A DNA stretch of 44,526 nt from Prochlorococcus sp. AG-363-O16 (GCA_003280095.1 QCGA01000010.1:1-44526), one strand, 5' to 3'; counted from the stretch's first letter, positions 33,324 to 43,015 are shown. The notes: generated by a model from the letters alone, not told the origin. Made by a program: numbers and translations.

Positions 33324-36300
33324 ATGACCAGCAGCGGCAAAATCAGGATTTATGAGCTTTCTAAGGACTTGGGCCTGGAAAACAAGGATGTGCTCGATGC
33401 CGCCAAAAAACTCTCAATCTCTGTCAAGAGTCATAGCAGCTCAATTAGTGATCAAGATGCAACTCAGATTAGACATCTTCTAAGCAATGCCGTCAAACAA
33501 AAGCAAGCTACAACACCCCAAAAAAACAAATCTCAATCGGGTAAAGAAATCCTTTCGGTTAAAAAAGCAATTCCCAGCACTCCCCTTACCAATAATAAAA
33601 AATCACATTCAGTAAATAAAACTTCTGAAAAAGCCAAAGAACAATTACCCAGCAAACCTCTATCACCTCAAAAACCATCCGCGCCTAAGAGACCTTCAGT
33701 TGCTGGAAATTTAGAGACTGCAAAGGTATCTAGACCTTCTGAAATTCCTCAGACTTCAGGAGGGAGCGAAAAGCCTACGACTAAACCTATCAATACACCA
33801 ACAAAACCAATAAATCGTCCTGACTCACCAAGACGATTAAATGCACCAACCCCCAGACCCGTTCAAAAACCAACTCCTTCTAAAACAACCAATCAAAATA
33901 AGGTCAAGGGTAATAAGCAACACGCAGCAAATAGTCCTCGACCAACTAATTCCAATGAGGCAAATCAAAAGATCATTTCCAGGTCACAACAACCTACTAA
34001 TTCACCTAGAAGGCCCGCCTCCTCTCGTCCAGTTGTAAAACCTGAATTAGTTGGACGCCCTCAACCGAAAAGGCCCGCACCACCACCAACCCGTCCAGAA
34101 GGTCAACGCCCAGATAGAAGAAGACCAGGAATTAGCGCCCGCCCAACAGGAGGGCCCAATCAACGTAACAATGGTCCTCAAAGACCAGGATCACCGCAGC
34201 AAAGATCCAGCAGCAGTCAAAACAGGCAAGGATCTAATCGTCAAGGTCAAGGTCGATCAGCTGGAAACACCCTTGAACTAGTTGGCAAACCAATACGACG
34301 TGATCGTTCAGGGAATAATCCGGGGTCTAGGGAAGGCGGAAACAACCGGTCTGGAGGAGGAGCTCCGCCCAGGCAAGGAATGCCCTCTGGCATGCGGAGA
34401 CCAGTGGCACCTGGTGAATTAATGCAACTTCAAAAACCCACTGGGAGGCCAGGTGCTCCACCTCCTCGTCGACCTAATGGAACGCCAGTAGGTCAACGAG
34501 GAAATTCTGAAGGTTCTTCAAATGCCGCGGGGAAAACTGCAACCCCACCTACACCGGCCCCTAAGAGACCCACTCACCGTCCGACTAGTGGAGCAGGGGC
34601 ACCTCGGAGAGCAGGCCGACCCGACTGGGATGATTCTGCAAAACTCGATGCACTAAGGAACAAATCACCTCAAAAACAGCGGCAGAAAGTACACATAATT
34701 GGTGAAAATGATGATGCACTGACTACAGAAACCAGTGGTTTTGCAGGTGAGAAACAAGCCTTAGTCCTATCAGCGAGCTTAGCGAGACCCTCTAAACCTA
34801 AATCCAAACAAACCAAGTCAAACAAGCCTATTGCAGCATTAAGAAAACGCAAAAAAGAAACTACCCGCCAACGCCAGCGTCGAAGAGCAATGGAACTGCG
34901 AGCGGCACGAGAAGCAAAGCAAGTACGGCCCGAAATGCTGATTGTTCCCGAGGCGAATCTCACCGTTCAAGAACTGGCGGATATGCTTAGCGTGGAAAGC
35001 TCGGAAATCATTAAATCCCTTTTCTTCAAAGGAATAATTGCAACGGTTACACAATCCCTAGATTTACCCACAATTGAAACTGTTGCAGAAGAGTTTGGAG
35101 TACCAGTTCTTCAAGATGATATAGAAGAAGCAGCCAAGAAAACCGCCGAAATCATTGAGGAATCAGACCTCAAGCATCTCATCAGACGTCCCCCGGTCGT
35201 AACAGTTATGGGGCACGTCGATCATGGCAAAACAAGCTTGCTTGATGCCATTCGGAAAGCTCGCGTAGCAGCAGGTGAAGCAGGAGGTATCACCCAACAT
35301 ATCGGCGCCTATCAAGTTGAAATCGAACATAGCGGTGAGCCGAGAAAAATAACTTTTCTAGATACCCCTGGACACGAAGCCTTCACTGCTATGCGAGCTC
35401 GTGGAACAAAAGTTACTGACGTTGCAATTCTCGTGGTTGCAGCGGACGATGGAGTTCGTCCCCAAACTTTAGAAGCTATTAGTCATGCACGTGCAGCTGA
35501 AGTACCCATAATTGTTGCCATAAATAAAATAGATAAAGAAGGTTCTTCTCCTGATCGTGTCAAGACGGAGCTATCTGAACAAAGTCTTCTTGCAGAGGAT
35601 TGGGGGGGAAATGTAGTAATGGTCCCCGTGAGCGCGATTAAAGGCGAAAATATCGACAAGCTTCTAGAAATGATTTTACTGGTTACAGAAGTCGAAGACC
35701 TCCAAGCAAACCCTAATCGTCTTGCCAAAGGGACCGTCATTGAGGCACACCTAGACAAAGCAAAAGGTCCTGTTGCAACACTACTCATTCAAAATGGAAC
35801 CCTCAAAACAGGCGATGTTCTAGCTGCGGGGCCAGTGCTTGGAAAGGTACGCGCAATGGTTGACGAAAATGGGGCACGACTAAAACAAGGTGGACCATCC
35901 TGTGCTGTTGAGGCACTAGGTTTTAGTGAAGTTCCTACAGCAGGAGATGAGTTCGAAGTTTATGAAGATGAGAAATCTGCACGATCCGTCGTCGGAGACC
36001 GCGCTTCTGATGCTCGAGCGACTCGCCTCGCCCAACAAATGGCATCTCGTCGAGTATCACTCTCCGGAATGTCTGGTCAAGCCAGCGAAGGAGACCTAAA
36101 AGAACTAAATTTAATTCTCAAGGCCGACGTACAAGGCAGTGTAGAAGCTATTCTTGGCTCCTTAGAGCAGCTCCCCAAGAACGAAGTTCAGGTAAGAGTT
36201 TTACTCTCCGCACCAGGAGAAGTGACTGAAACGGATGTAGACCTAGCAGCTGCATCTGGAGCTGTAATAGTTGGCTTCAATACATCCATGGCCACAGGTG

Positions 36301-36716
36301 CAAGACGAGCTGCAGATGCGACAGGTGTTGATGTAAGGGAATACGAGGTTATTTACAAGTTACTTGAAGACATTCAACTAGCAATGGAAGGTCTTTTAGA
36401 ACCAGAAATGGTTGAAGAAGCTCTTGGAGTAGCAGAAGTGCGAGCCATATTCAGTATTGGAAGAAGCTCCGTAGCTGGCTGCTATGTAACCAATGGAAAA
36501 ATTCAGAGGAACTGCAAGGTAAGAGTGCAACGATCAACGCAAGTTGTATTCGAAGGCGATCTAGACTCTCTAAGAAGAAACAAAGACGACGTCAAAGAAG
36601 TTGCAACTGGCTTCGAATGTGGAATAGGCTGCGACCGCTTTGCTAACTGGGAAAACGGAGATATCATTCAAGCCTTCAAACTTGTAACTCAGAAGCGAAA
36701 ATTAACCTCCTCATAA
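33324..36716 (+). CDS. infB: Translation initiation factor IF-2
   Basis: GTPase that brings initiator tRNA to the 30S subunit. Of 1130 residues, the first 45 form an IF2_N-type helical domain. Residues about 45-430 are low complexity, rich in Pro, Arg, Asn, Gln, Ser and Gly. A second IF2_N region with [19 protein letters not shown] precedes the G domain. GTPase motifs are GHVDHGKT (630-637), DTPGHEAF and NKID. The C-terminal domains end at 36716. The start ATG has AGGAG 7 nt upstream. It is last in the operon, followed by an AT-rich hairpin. Confidence 0.97.
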   Translation: MTSSGKIRIYELSKDLGLENKDVLDAAKKLSISVKSHSSSISDQDATQIRHLLSNAVKQKQATTPQKNKSQSGKEILSVKKAIPSTPLTNNKKSHSVNKTSEKAKEQLPSKPLSPQKPSAPKRPSVAGNLETAKVSRPSEIPQTSGGSEKPTTKPINTPTKPINRPDSPRRLNAPTPRPVQKPTPSKTTNQNKVKGNKQHAANSPRPTNSNEANQKIISRSQQPTNSPRRPASSRPVVKPELVGRPQPKRPAPPPTRPEGQRPDRRRPGISARPTGGPNQRNNGPQRPGSPQQRSSSSQNRQGSNRQGQGRSAGNTLELVGKPIRRDRSGNNPGSREGGNNRSGGGAPPRQGMPSGMRRPVAPGELMQLQKPTGRPGAPPPRRPNGTPVGQRGNSEGSSNAAGKTATPPTPAPKRPTHRPTSGAGAPRRAGRPDWDDSAKLDALRNKSPQKQRQKVHIIGENDDALTTETSGFAGEKQALVLSASLARPSKPKSKQTKSNKPIAALRKRKKETTRQRQRRRAMELRAAREAKQVRPEMLIVPEANLTVQELADMLSVESSEIIKSLFFKGIIATVTQSLDLPTIETVAEEFGVPVLQDDIEEAAKKTAEIIEESDLKHLIRRPPVVTVMGHVDHGKTSLLDAIRKARVAAGEAGGITQHIGAYQVEIEHSGEPRKITFLDTPGHEAFTAMRARGTKVTDVAILVVAADDGVRPQTLEAISHARAAEVPIIVAINKIDKEGSSPDRVKTELSEQSLLAEDWGGNVVMVPVSAIKGENIDKLLEMILLVTEVEDLQANPNRLAKGTVIEAHLDKAKGPVATLLIQNGTLKTGDVLAAGPVLGKVRAMVDENGARLKQGGPSCAVEALGFSEVPTAGDEFEVYEDEKSARSVVGDRASDARATRLAQQMASRRVSLSGMSGQASEGDLKELNLILKADVQGSVEAILGSLEQLPKNEVQVRVLLSAPGEVTETDVDLAAASGAVIVGFNTSMATGARRAADATGVDVREYEVIYKLLEDIQLAMEGLLEPEMVEEALGVAEVRAIFSIGRSSVAGCYVTNGKIQRNCKVRVQRSTQVVFEGDLDSLRRNKDDVKEVATGFECGIGCDRFANWENGDIIQAFKLVTQKRKLTSS

Positions 36717-36768
36717 ATAGAATATCCAGATCAAGAATTAAAGAACCTTTGATTCCTTCAACTAAAAG

Positions 36769-36787
36769 TTTGATATCTAGTATCAAA
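36769..36787 (+). terminator. Possible infB terminator hairpin
   Basis: TTTGATA and TATCAAA pair perfectly over seven bases around a TCTAG loop, 52 nt after the infB stop. It is AT-rich and followed by AGTTTCTTAAA without a long T tract, so termination would be weak. It also faces the convergent DUF3493 gene. Confidence 0.35.
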
Positions 36788-36836
36788 AGTTTCTTAAACT
36801 ATCAATAGTCTTTCTCATTCCTTACTAAAATCCCAC

Positions 36837-37097
36837 TTACTTGTCTCTAGGTCGATCCACCCAAAATAATCCTCCACAGACAACAATCGCAGCTAACTGG
36901 ATCAGGACATCAGACACCCCAACTGTTTCCTTATGGAAAACACGCAAACACATAATTAAAAGTCCAATAAGACCAGATGTAGTAAGAGAAAACCAAAGCA
37001 ACATTCTGGCTCCCTTTAAAGGGTTCCTAGACTCCTGCAAAAGCTTCTGACGCAATTTGGGGTCTAATTTCCGCTCTTGGTCTGATGAACTGTTCAA
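36837..37097 (-). CDS. DUF3493 family small membrane protein
   Basis: 86-residue protein with two likely membrane helices at about 31-51 and 63-80 and an N-terminal LDPKLRQKLLQESRNPLKG amphipathic segment, the signature of the DUF3493 family. As I recall, this family is the C-terminal module of the plant/algal photosystem II assembly proteins LPA1/REP27. The position beside psbA fits a role in D1 synthesis or assembly, but that is inference. There is no ATG; the TTG at 37097 is the first start in a frame opened by an upstream TAA. It diverges from tRNA-Thr. Confidence 0.75.
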   Translation of the reverse strand: MNSSSDQERKLDPKLRQKLLQESRNPLKGARMLLWFSLTTSGLIGLLIMCLRVFHKETVGVSDVLIQLAAIVVCGGLFWVDRPRDK

Positions 37098-37121
37098 AGC
37101 ATCAAAAATAGTCGCTATAAA
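37093..37121 (+). promoter_or_regulatory. Candidate promoter of tRNA-Thr
   Basis: TTCAAA at 37093-37098 and TATAAA at 37116-37121 are separated by 17 nt and match the standard sigma-70 -35 and -10 elements well. The -10 ends 20 nt before the tRNA 5' end. The -35 lies over the TTG start codon of the divergent DUF3493 gene. Confidence 0.5.
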
Positions 37122-37141
37122 ATGTTAAGTTCCGATGTGAT

Positions 37142-37213
37142 GCCGGTGTAGCTCAGTGGTAGAGCAACTGATTCGTAATCAGTAGGCCGCAGGTTCAAAT
37201 CCAGTCACCGGCT
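37142..37213 (+). tRNA. tRNA-Thr, anticodon CGT
   Basis: A complete cloverleaf: acceptor GCCGGTG (37142-37148) pairs with CACCGGC over seven bases, D arm GCTC/GAGC, anticodon stem ACTGA/TCAGT with loop TTCGTAA and anticodon CGT at 37174-37176, and a T arm containing GGTTCAAATCC. The discriminator base is T. CCA is not encoded. It reads the threonine codon ACG. It sits alone between DUF3493 and psbA, with its own likely promoter. Confidence 0.95.
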
Positions 37214-37379
37214 TAAAAACTTTCCCCAAAAAATGGTCCTCGAGATCTAGCCTTTTATATGGCTATACCATTAAATGAGTAATAGACCTATCTATATCAA
37301 TCTTGCTTGTAATGTCACCAATGATTCTAGTCAAATAAAAAATAAAAGATCTCCGAATTAAATACAATTATTTTAATAA

Positions 37380-37411
37380 AAAAAAGGCCCTTCCAAAGAA
37401 GGGCCTTTTTT
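37380..37411 (-). terminator. psbA rho-independent terminator
   Basis: GGCCCTTC (37386-37393) and GAAGGGCC (37398-37405) form a perfect eight-base stem with loop CAAA, flanked by six A and six T. It lies 17 nt after the psbA stop. The A/T flanks make it work in both directions, so it could also stop plus-strand transcripts coming from tRNA-Thr. Confidence 0.9.
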
Positions 37412-37427
37412 AAAGGATGATCAAAAA

Positions 37428-38513
37428 TCAACCAATTGCTGGAGCTACCAAAGCAACAGAAGTTGACTCAGCAGCTGCCAAATCTAGAGGGAAGTTGTGA
37501 GCATTACGCTCATGCATTACTTCCATTCCAAGATTGGCACGATTTAGAACGTCACCCCAAGTAGGAACAACCTTGCCCTGAGAATCCATAACTGACTGAT
37601 TAAAGTTGAATCCATTCAAGTTGAAAGCCATGGTGCAAATGCCCATAGAAGTCAACCAAACACAAACAACTGGGAAAATCGCCAAGAAGAAGTGAAGACT
37701 CCGGCTGTTGTTAAAGCTGGCATATTGGAAAATAAGACGACCAAAATAACCGTGGGCTGCCACGATGTTGTAGGTCTCTTCTTCCTGGCCAAACTTATAA
37801 CCGTAGTTCTGAGACTCATTCTCGGTGGTCTCACGAATAAGTGATGAAGTCACCAAAGAACCATGCATAGCGGAGAACAAGCTGCCACCAAACATGCCTG
37901 CCACACCAGCCATATGGAAGGGGTGCATCAGAATGTTGTGCTCAGCCTGGAACACAAACATAAAGTTGAAGGTACCTGAAATACCTAGAGGCATTCCATC
38001 AGAGAAAGAACCTTGACCGAAAGGATAAACAAGGAAAACAGCGAAGGCTGCCGACACAGGTGCCGAATATGCTACGCAGATCCAAGGGCGCATACCCAAG
38101 CGATAGGAAAGTTCCCATTGACGTCCCATCCAGCCACAAATGCCGATTAGGAAGTGGAAACAAACCAATTGATAAGGGCCACCGTTATAGAGCCACTCAT
38201 CCATTGTTGCGGCTTCCCAGATGGGATAGAAATGCAAACCAATTGCATTACTAGAAGGAACAACAGCACCAGAGATGATGTTGTTGCCATAAATAAACGA
38301 GCCTGCGACTGGCTCACGGATACCATCAATGTCAACCGGTGGGGCTGCAATGAAGGCAATGATGAAACAGGTGGTAGCTGCAAGCAGACATGGAATCATC
38401 AAAACACCAAACCAACCGACATAAATGCGGTTATTGGTAGAAGTGACCCATTCACAAAACTGCTGCCAGCTAGCACTTATAGAGCTAGAACGCTGCTGTT
38501 GGATGCTGGTCAT
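37428..38513 (-). CDS. psbA: Photosystem II reaction centre protein D1
   Basis: Core photosystem II subunit that carries the redox-active tyrosine, manganese-cluster ligands and the QB site. 361 residues with five membrane helices. Relative to standard numbering there are two extra N-terminal residues, so Tyr163, Asp172 and Gln132 correspond to Tyr161, Asp170 and position 130. Gln at position 130 is the variant usually linked to the D1:1 (low-light) form. The C-terminus NFPLDLA is followed by a 15-residue extension ([15 protein letters not shown]) removed by the CtpA protease after the Ala equivalent to 344. It starts with ATG, without an evident Shine-Dalgarno sequence. Confidence 0.98.
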   Translation of the reverse strand: MTSIQQQRSSSISASWQQFCEWVTSTNNRIYVGWFGVLMIPCLLAATTCFIIAFIAAPPVDIDGIREPVAGSFIYGNNIISGAVVPSSNAIGLHFYPIWEAATMDEWLYNGGPYQLVCFHFLIGICGWMGRQWELSYRLGMRPWICVAYSAPVSAAFAVFLVYPFGQGSFSDGMPLGISGTFNFMFVFQAEHNILMHPFHMAGVAGMFGGSLFSAMHGSLVTSSLIRETTENESQNYGYKFGQEEETYNIVAAHGYFGRLIFQYASFNNSRSLHFFLAIFPVVCVWLTSMGICTMAFNLNGFNFNQSVMDSQGKVVPTWGDVLNRANLGMEVMHERNAHNFPLDLAAAESTSVALVAPAIG

Positions 38514-38917
38514 GAGGACGTAAAGAAAGAGTCCCTATTGGGACACTTAAGATAAATAAGAGCAGTTTTTGACTGCCATTAAGATTGTAAAGGAAGTATC
38601 TGCATTTCGCGTACGAATCAGAGAAAGTTAATCACTAATTCAAAAATCGACTTCGAAATACCACGTCGCTGCCCATCTGTGGTTTTCTACCTACAATCCA
38701 AGCAAAGAAGAGGCATGCGGCAGGATTCAGGTAAATCTATCTGGCAGAAAGCAAATAAACTCTTTATCTCAAAATTGGTTGTCCAAAACATTTTGACAAT
38801 GATGCTCTCTCTTAATTTCTAAAAGCTGGTGAGGTTAAATTCAACAAACCACCATCTCCTACTAGCTAGTCTCAGTCAATCAACAATCTGTCGTTGAAAG
38901 CCTGTACTAAAAGCAAG
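38514..38917. other. Long divergent intergenic region between psbA and the radical SAM gene
   Basis: About 400 nt without a convincing gene, and the longest such stretch in the window. It holds the psbA leader hairpins next to psbA. A minus-strand TACAAT about 85 nt from the psbA ATG and a TATCTT nearer to it are possible -10 elements, but I find no good -35 for either. A 35-codon plus-strand frame at 38715-38822 has no family features. The upstream signals of the radical SAM gene are not recognisable by eye. Confidence 0.6.
38531..38576 (-). promoter_or_regulatory. Two hairpins in the psbA 5' leader
   Basis: On the minus strand GCAGT/ACTGC with loop CAAAA (38576-38562) is followed by GTCCC/GGGAC with loop AATA (38544-38531). 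The second ends 17 nt before the psbA ATG. Hairpins near the ribosome site are known control points for psbA in chloroplasts and cyanobacteria; here a role in stability or translation is inferred from position only. Confidence 0.45.
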
Positions 38918-40552
38918 ATGCGCGCAGACCCATTAGTCAAAGAACAGCCCAAGCCAGAGCAGGTAGCTCTCAAGCACAAAAAGTGTCAAGAAAAGGTTCT
39001 GATAATTCGACTACCATGCAACCCAATTTTCCCAGTAGGGCCAATCTATTTAGCTGATCACTTACACAAATGCTTCCCTGATTTACCACAACGAATACTT
39101 GACCTTGCAGCAGTACCGATATTGGATGTTGAAGCAATACTTTCTTCCACAATTGAGGAATTTCAACCCTCTCTACTAGTTTTTTCCTGGCGTGATATTC
39201 AAATCTATGCACCTGTAGATGGGCGTGGAGGGAATCCTTTACAACATTCCTTTGAGTTTTTCTATTCAAGCAACCCTCTAAAAAAATTACGTGGAGCATT
39301 AGGGGGCCTTCGTCTAACAGCAAGTCATTACGGCGAACTCAGACGCAATAAACGCCTGTTGAATATTGGACTAAAAAAAGCACGCAGTCATATTCCTAAT
39401 GCCAAAGCAGTACTAGGCGGTGGTGCAGTAAGCGTCTTCTACGAACAGTTAGGCAACTCCCTTCCTAAAGGAACAATCATTTCTCTGGGGGAAGGAGAAC
39501 CTCTATTAGAGAAACTCTTAAGCGGACTATCAATCCAGGGGGAACGTTGTTTTATTGCCGGAGAAACTCCTCGCCAAGGGCTCATACATGAGCAACCTAA
39601 AAGTCTGCCAAAAACAGCCTGCAATTACTCATATATTCAGTCAATCTGGCCTCAACTAAATTGGTATCTAGAAGGTGGTGATTTTTATATTGGTATTCAA
39701 ACCAAAAGAGGATGTCCACACAACTGTTGTTATTGCGTCTACACAGTCGTAGAAGGCAAGCAAGTCCGTCTCAATCCCACCAAAGAAATAGTAGCAGAAA
39801 TGAAACAACTGTATGATTTAGGGGTTCGGGGTTTTTGGTTCACAGACGCACAATTTATACCCGCAAGGAAATACATAGAGGACGCCAAAGAGCTCCTTAG
39901 AGAAATTTACAATGAAGGTTTAAAGGATATACACTGGGCTGCGTATATAAGAGCAGATAATTTAGATAAAGAACTAGCAGATTTAATGGTTAAAACAGGT
40001 ATGAGCTACTTTGAAATTGGCATAACTTCAGGGTCTCAAGAGTTAGTAAGGAAAATGCGTATGGGCTACAATTTAAGAACGGTTCTTGAAAACTGTAAGC
40101 TATTAGCGGAAGCAGGGTTCAAAGCAAAGGTTTCCGTAAATTACTCATTTAATGTTATCGATGAAAGGCCTGAAACCATACGGCAAACAGTTGCTTATCA
40201 TAGAGAATTAGAAAAGATTTTTGGCTCTGCAAATGTTGAACCAGCAATATTCTTTATTGGACTACAACCACATACTCATCTTGAACAATATGGTTTCGAA
40301 AAGGGGCTAATTAAACCTGGTTATAATCCCATGAGCATGATGCCTTGGACAGCAAGAAAACTTCTATGGAATCCAGACCCAATGGGCAGTATTTTTGGCA
40401 AGATATGCTTGGAAGCATTTGACTCTAATCCTCAAGATTTCGGAAGAACTGTCATAGACTTACTAGAAAGAGATTATGGGCTGTCTCCCATTAAGGAAGC
40501 TTTAAGAGCTCCAGTTCATGGCCTTCCTGCAATTGCCAAGGCATTAACTTGA
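38918..40552 (+). CDS. B12-type radical SAM protein of unknown substrate
   Basis: Radical SAM enzyme with an N-terminal cobalamin-binding-like domain. From ATG 38918 it has 544 residues. About residues 25-235 look like the B12-binding-type Rossmann region (IRLPCNPIFPVGPIYLADHL and later AVLGGGAVSVFYEQL), but no DxHxxG cobalamin motif is visible. The radical SAM core begins at 260-273 with KRGCPHNCCYCVY, giving Cys266, Cys270 and Cys273. A GVRGFWFTDAQF segment follows. The frame extends upstream to a TTG at 38894. It diverges from psbA and its 3' end overlaps the CPBP gene by 37 nt. It resembles BchE-like or lipid-modifying enzymes in layout, but I cannot assign a reaction. Confidence 0.8.
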   Translation: MRADPLVKEQPKPEQVALKHKKCQEKVLIIRLPCNPIFPVGPIYLADHLHKCFPDLPQRILDLAAVPILDVEAILSSTIEEFQPSLLVFSWRDIQIYAPVDGRGGNPLQHSFEFFYSSNPLKKLRGALGGLRLTASHYGELRRNKRLLNIGLKKARSHIPNAKAVLGGGAVSVFYEQLGNSLPKGTIISLGEGEPLLEKLLSGLSIQGERCFIAGETPRQGLIHEQPKSLPKTACNYSYIQSIWPQLNWYLEGGDFYIGIQTKRGCPHNCCYCVYTVVEGKQVRLNPTKEIVAEMKQLYDLGVRGFWFTDAQFIPARKYIEDAKELLREIYNEGLKDIHWAAYIRADNLDKELADLMVKTGMSYFEIGITSGSQELVRKMRMGYNLRTVLENCKLLAEAGFKAKVSVNYSFNVIDERPETIRQTVAYHRELEKIFGSANVEPAIFFIGLQPHTHLEQYGFEKGLIKPGYNPMSMMPWTARKLLWNPDPMGSIFGKICLEAFDSNPQDFGRTVIDLLERDYGLSPIKEALRAPVHGLPAIAKALT

Positions 40553-41358
40553 CGAATAAAAATATAAGAAAGGATTGAAATACCAACTATTCCACTTAAA
40601 GGGTTCCGATCAACACTTCCATGTCCGATCAACCATTCAGGAGCATTTGAAGACCAATCAATTAATCCAGCGTTCAAGATGAACCATCCTCCTACTAAAC
40701 CTGAATGAAGACCAATTGCCCCAAACAGATTTCCCCGATCCAATCTCCTTCTGCAGCCAAGGACTAATCCCAAAAGAAAAAGCCCAAAAAGCAATCCAAT
40801 AATCGAAGGAATTTCTGTTTCCAATCGAATATGGACCAGACTAAAAATCAAAGCTTGAACACTCAAACCCCACTTCCAACCAATCAAACGATCTAATTCT
40901 CCCCATAACCAAGCACGAAAAATCAACTCTTCAGCAAATCCAACTCCTAATCCAAGAAGTATTCCATTCAAAATTCCATTAAAACTGAAAGCACCCACCC
41001 ACAAGCCCCAAGAGCCAAGAAACGCAGGGACTAATATAAATATTAATAATATCAACGCAAAAAAGACTCCTTTATAAAAGTATTTAAATGACTCCCAAAA
41101 ACCACATCCAAGGAGACCTAGTTCCTTCCATGGATAAGGGTTAGACCATCTAATCCTTATCCAAAAAGGTAAAAAAAAGAGAAACAGTATGAAGCTAACC
41201 ACCGTACCCATAATAGACAAACTCTCATCAGACAAATGAGGCAAAAACAAGCTCAGAGGTTGGACGATTAACCACCCTAATAAATATATTAATGGAATAA
41301 ATAATACTGTATCTAACAACCGACCTCGCTTTATTAGATAATCAAAAATACTCAACAT
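40516..41358 (-). CDS. CPBP family intramembrane metalloprotease
   Basis: Membrane protein of 280 residues with about eight hydrophobic spans. The CPBP (Abi) motifs are present in order: EELIFR at 143-148 (both Glu and the Arg), SLVHIR with His176, and the later LHSG with His218. Relatives include the Rce1 CAAX protease, and in bacteria and plastids they may process membrane proteins. It starts with ATG 6 nt after the clpS stop, so it is probably cotranscribed. Its last 37 nt overlap the end of the convergent radical SAM gene. Confidence 0.85.
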   Translation of the reverse strand: MLSIFDYLIKRGRLLDTVLFIPLIYLLGWLIVQPLSLFLPHLSDESLSIMGTVVSFILFLFFLPFWIRIRWSNPYPWKELGLLGCGFWESFKYFYKGVFFALILLIFILVPAFLGSWGLWVGAFSFNGILNGILLGLGVGFAEELIFRAWLWGELDRLIGWKWGLSVQALIFSLVHIRLETEIPSIIGLLFGLFLLGLVLGCRRRLDRGNLFGAIGLHSGLVGGWFILNAGLIDWSSNAPEWLIGHGSVDRNPLSGIVGISILSYIFIRQVNALAIAGRP

Positions 41359-41364
41359 AAAACC

Positions 41365-41676
41365 TCAGTCTTCTTTTTCTATCGTGCTAGTTAAGCCTTT
41401 CGACTTCAGTGTCTCGGAATAAAATTCTGCCGGTTCCAAGTCGCAAACAATAACAAGACCTACTCCAGTATTATGGGTCTCAAGCATTACGGCTATGGCA
41501 TCCTGCTCAGTGAGTCTAGGGACCACTTCACGTAACGTAAAAACAACATACTCCATTGAATTAACAGAGTCATTGTGAAGCAAAACCTTATATAAAGGAG
41601 ATGATTTTCTAGTCCTCTGTTCCTGCTTTTCTAAAACAGCAGCAGCTGAAGGACTGCGATCAATCGTATCAATCAT
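41365..41676 (-). CDS. clpS: ATP-dependent Clp protease adaptor ClpS
   Basis: Adaptor that delivers N-degron substrates to ClpC/ClpP. 103 residues; the disordered N-terminal 25 are followed by KVLLHNDSVNSMEYVVFTLREVV, where the usual Asp-Asp-x-x-Thr-Pro loop is changed to NDSVNSMEYV. The later THNTGVGLVIVCDLEPAEF segment completes the fold and matches cyanobacterial ClpS1. It starts with ATG and lies 69 nt after dapL on the same strand. Confidence 0.93.
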   Translation of the reverse strand: MIDTIDRSPSAAAVLEKQEQRTRKSSPLYKVLLHNDSVNSMEYVVFTLREVVPRLTEQDAIAVMLETHNTGVGLVIVCDLEPAEFYSETLKSKGLTSTIEKED

Positions 41677-41745
41677 GAATTACGTATAACCAATCATCTC
41701 CTGCAATTTAAGATCTCCGAGCATATTCTTTACAAAGTTTTTTTT

Positions 41746-42975
41746 TTATGAAAGAGCAACTATACGTTCCATTGCCTTCTCGACATTAAAACGACTATTA
41801 AAAGCAGAAAGTCGAAAATAACCCTCTCCTGCAGCACCAAATCCACTTCCAGGTGTCCCAACTACATTGGCCTTTTCAAGCAAATGATCAAAGAAGTCCC
41901 AAGACCCCATACCATCTGGCGTCTTAATCCATACATAAGGCGCATGTTCTCCACCAAACAGTGTTAGGCCTGCATGAGCCAATTCTCTTCTGATAATCGA
42001 TGCATTTTCCATATAGAAACTAACCAATCCTTTAATCTGAGCCTGACCTGAGGGGGAATAGGCAGCCTCGGCACCTCTCTGAACGATATAGCTAACACCA
42101 TTAAACTTTGTACTCTGACGACGGTTCCAAAGGTCCCAGATACTTATTTCTTGGCCACTAGAGGTTTTCCCTTTAACAGTTTTAGGTATCACAGTAAAAG
42201 CACAGCGAACCCCAGTAAAACCTGCATTTTTTGAAAAAGAGCGAAACTCAATTGCACAATCTCTTGATCCATCAATCTCATAAATAGAATGCGGTAGCTG
42301 ACTATCTTGAATAAAAGCCTCATAGGCAGCATCAAACAGAATCAATGCATTATTTTTCAATGCATAATCAACCCATTCCTTCAACTTTTCCCTGGTTGAG
42401 ACTGCTCCTGTTGGATTATTAGGAAAACATAGATAAATCAAATCAACTTTTTGATCAGGTATCTCCGCCTCAAAGGAATTTGCTGAAGAAAGTGGCAGAT
42501 AAGAAAGACCTTCATATCTCCCACTTTGAAGAGCTTCTCCGGTACGTCCTGCCATCACGTTAGTGTCCACATAAACGGGATAAACAGGATCAGTAACCGC
42601 TACACGATTACCTTCTCCGAGTACATCAAGAATATTGCTGCTATCACACTTGGAACCATCAGAAACAAAAACCTCATCTGGGCTTACCTCACATCCCCTA
42701 GCCTGAAAATCATTCTTAGCTATGGCTTCCCGAAGCCATAGATATCCCTGCTCAGGGCCATAGCCACGAAAGCCATCTAATGTGCCCATTTCATCTACAG
42801 CTGCCTTCATGGCTTCTCTACAAGCTTCCGGGAGAGGTTCCGTGACATCTCCTATGCCAAGACGAATCAACTCAACCTTGGGATTGACCTCGCTAAAAGC
42901 CTTTACTCTCCTTGCAATCTCTGGGAAAAGATACCCTGCCTTAAGTTTGAGATAGTTACCATTTACTTTGACCAC
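41746..42975 (-). CDS. dapL: LL-diaminopimelate aminotransferase
   Basis: PLP aminotransferase that converts tetrahydrodipicolinate directly to LL-diaminopimelate, the lysine and peptidoglycan route used by cyanobacteria and plants. 409 residues starting [20 protein letters not shown], a family-specific N-terminus. Motifs: [12 protein letters not shown] (39-50), FVSDGSKCD (103-111), CFPNNPTGA (183-191), FDAAYEAFI (214-222), and [10 protein letters not shown] with the PLP Lys249. The start is a GTG at 42975; no ATG is suitable. It diverges from the radical SAM gene at the window's end. Confidence 0.94.
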   Translation of the reverse strand: MVKVNGNYLKLKAGYLFPEIARRVKAFSEVNPKVELIRLGIGDVTEPLPEACREAMKAAVDEMGTLDGFRGYGPEQGYLWLREAIAKNDFQARGCEVSPDEVFVSDGSKCDSSNILDVLGEGNRVAVTDPVYPVYVDTNVMAGRTGEALQSGRYEGLSYLPLSSANSFEAEIPDQKVDLIYLCFPNNPTGAVSTREKLKEWVDYALKNNALILFDAAYEAFIQDSQLPHSIYEIDGSRDCAIEFRSFSKNAGFTGVRCAFTVIPKTVKGKTSSGQEISIWDLWNRRQSTKFNGVSYIVQRGAEAAYSPSGQAQIKGLVSFYMENASIIRRELAHAGLTLFGGEHAPYVWIKTPDGMGSWDFFDHLLEKANVVGTPGSGFGAAGEGYFRLSAFNSRFNVEKAMERIVALS

Positions 42976-42983
42976 GGAAATTC

Positions 42984-43015
42984 ATGCGTTTCTCATCGCA
43001 TCTTGCTATGGCAAG
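42984..43015. other. Two adjacent small hairpins in the dapL / radical SAM divergent region
   Basis: ATGCG/CGCAT (42984-42988, 42997-43001) is immediately followed by CTTGC/GCAAG with loop TATG (43002-43006, 43011-43015). Short perfect repeats close to the dapL start; they may be operator or leader elements or chance. Confidence 0.25.

Noticed and set aside
38154-38555. A 133-codon plus-strand frame antisense to the start of psbA.
   Set aside because: It depends on the highly constrained D1 codons, shows no protein features and no start signal.
38715-38822. A 35-codon plus-strand frame in the psbA upstream region, with AGAGG just before its ATG.
   Set aside because: No membrane span, motif or composition supports a gene, the spacing to AGAGG is too short, and it lies in regulatory sequence.
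41740-41751. Run of about ten T near the dapL 3' end, as a terminator.
   Set aside because: On the minus strand of dapL the run is A, and there is no stem beside it.
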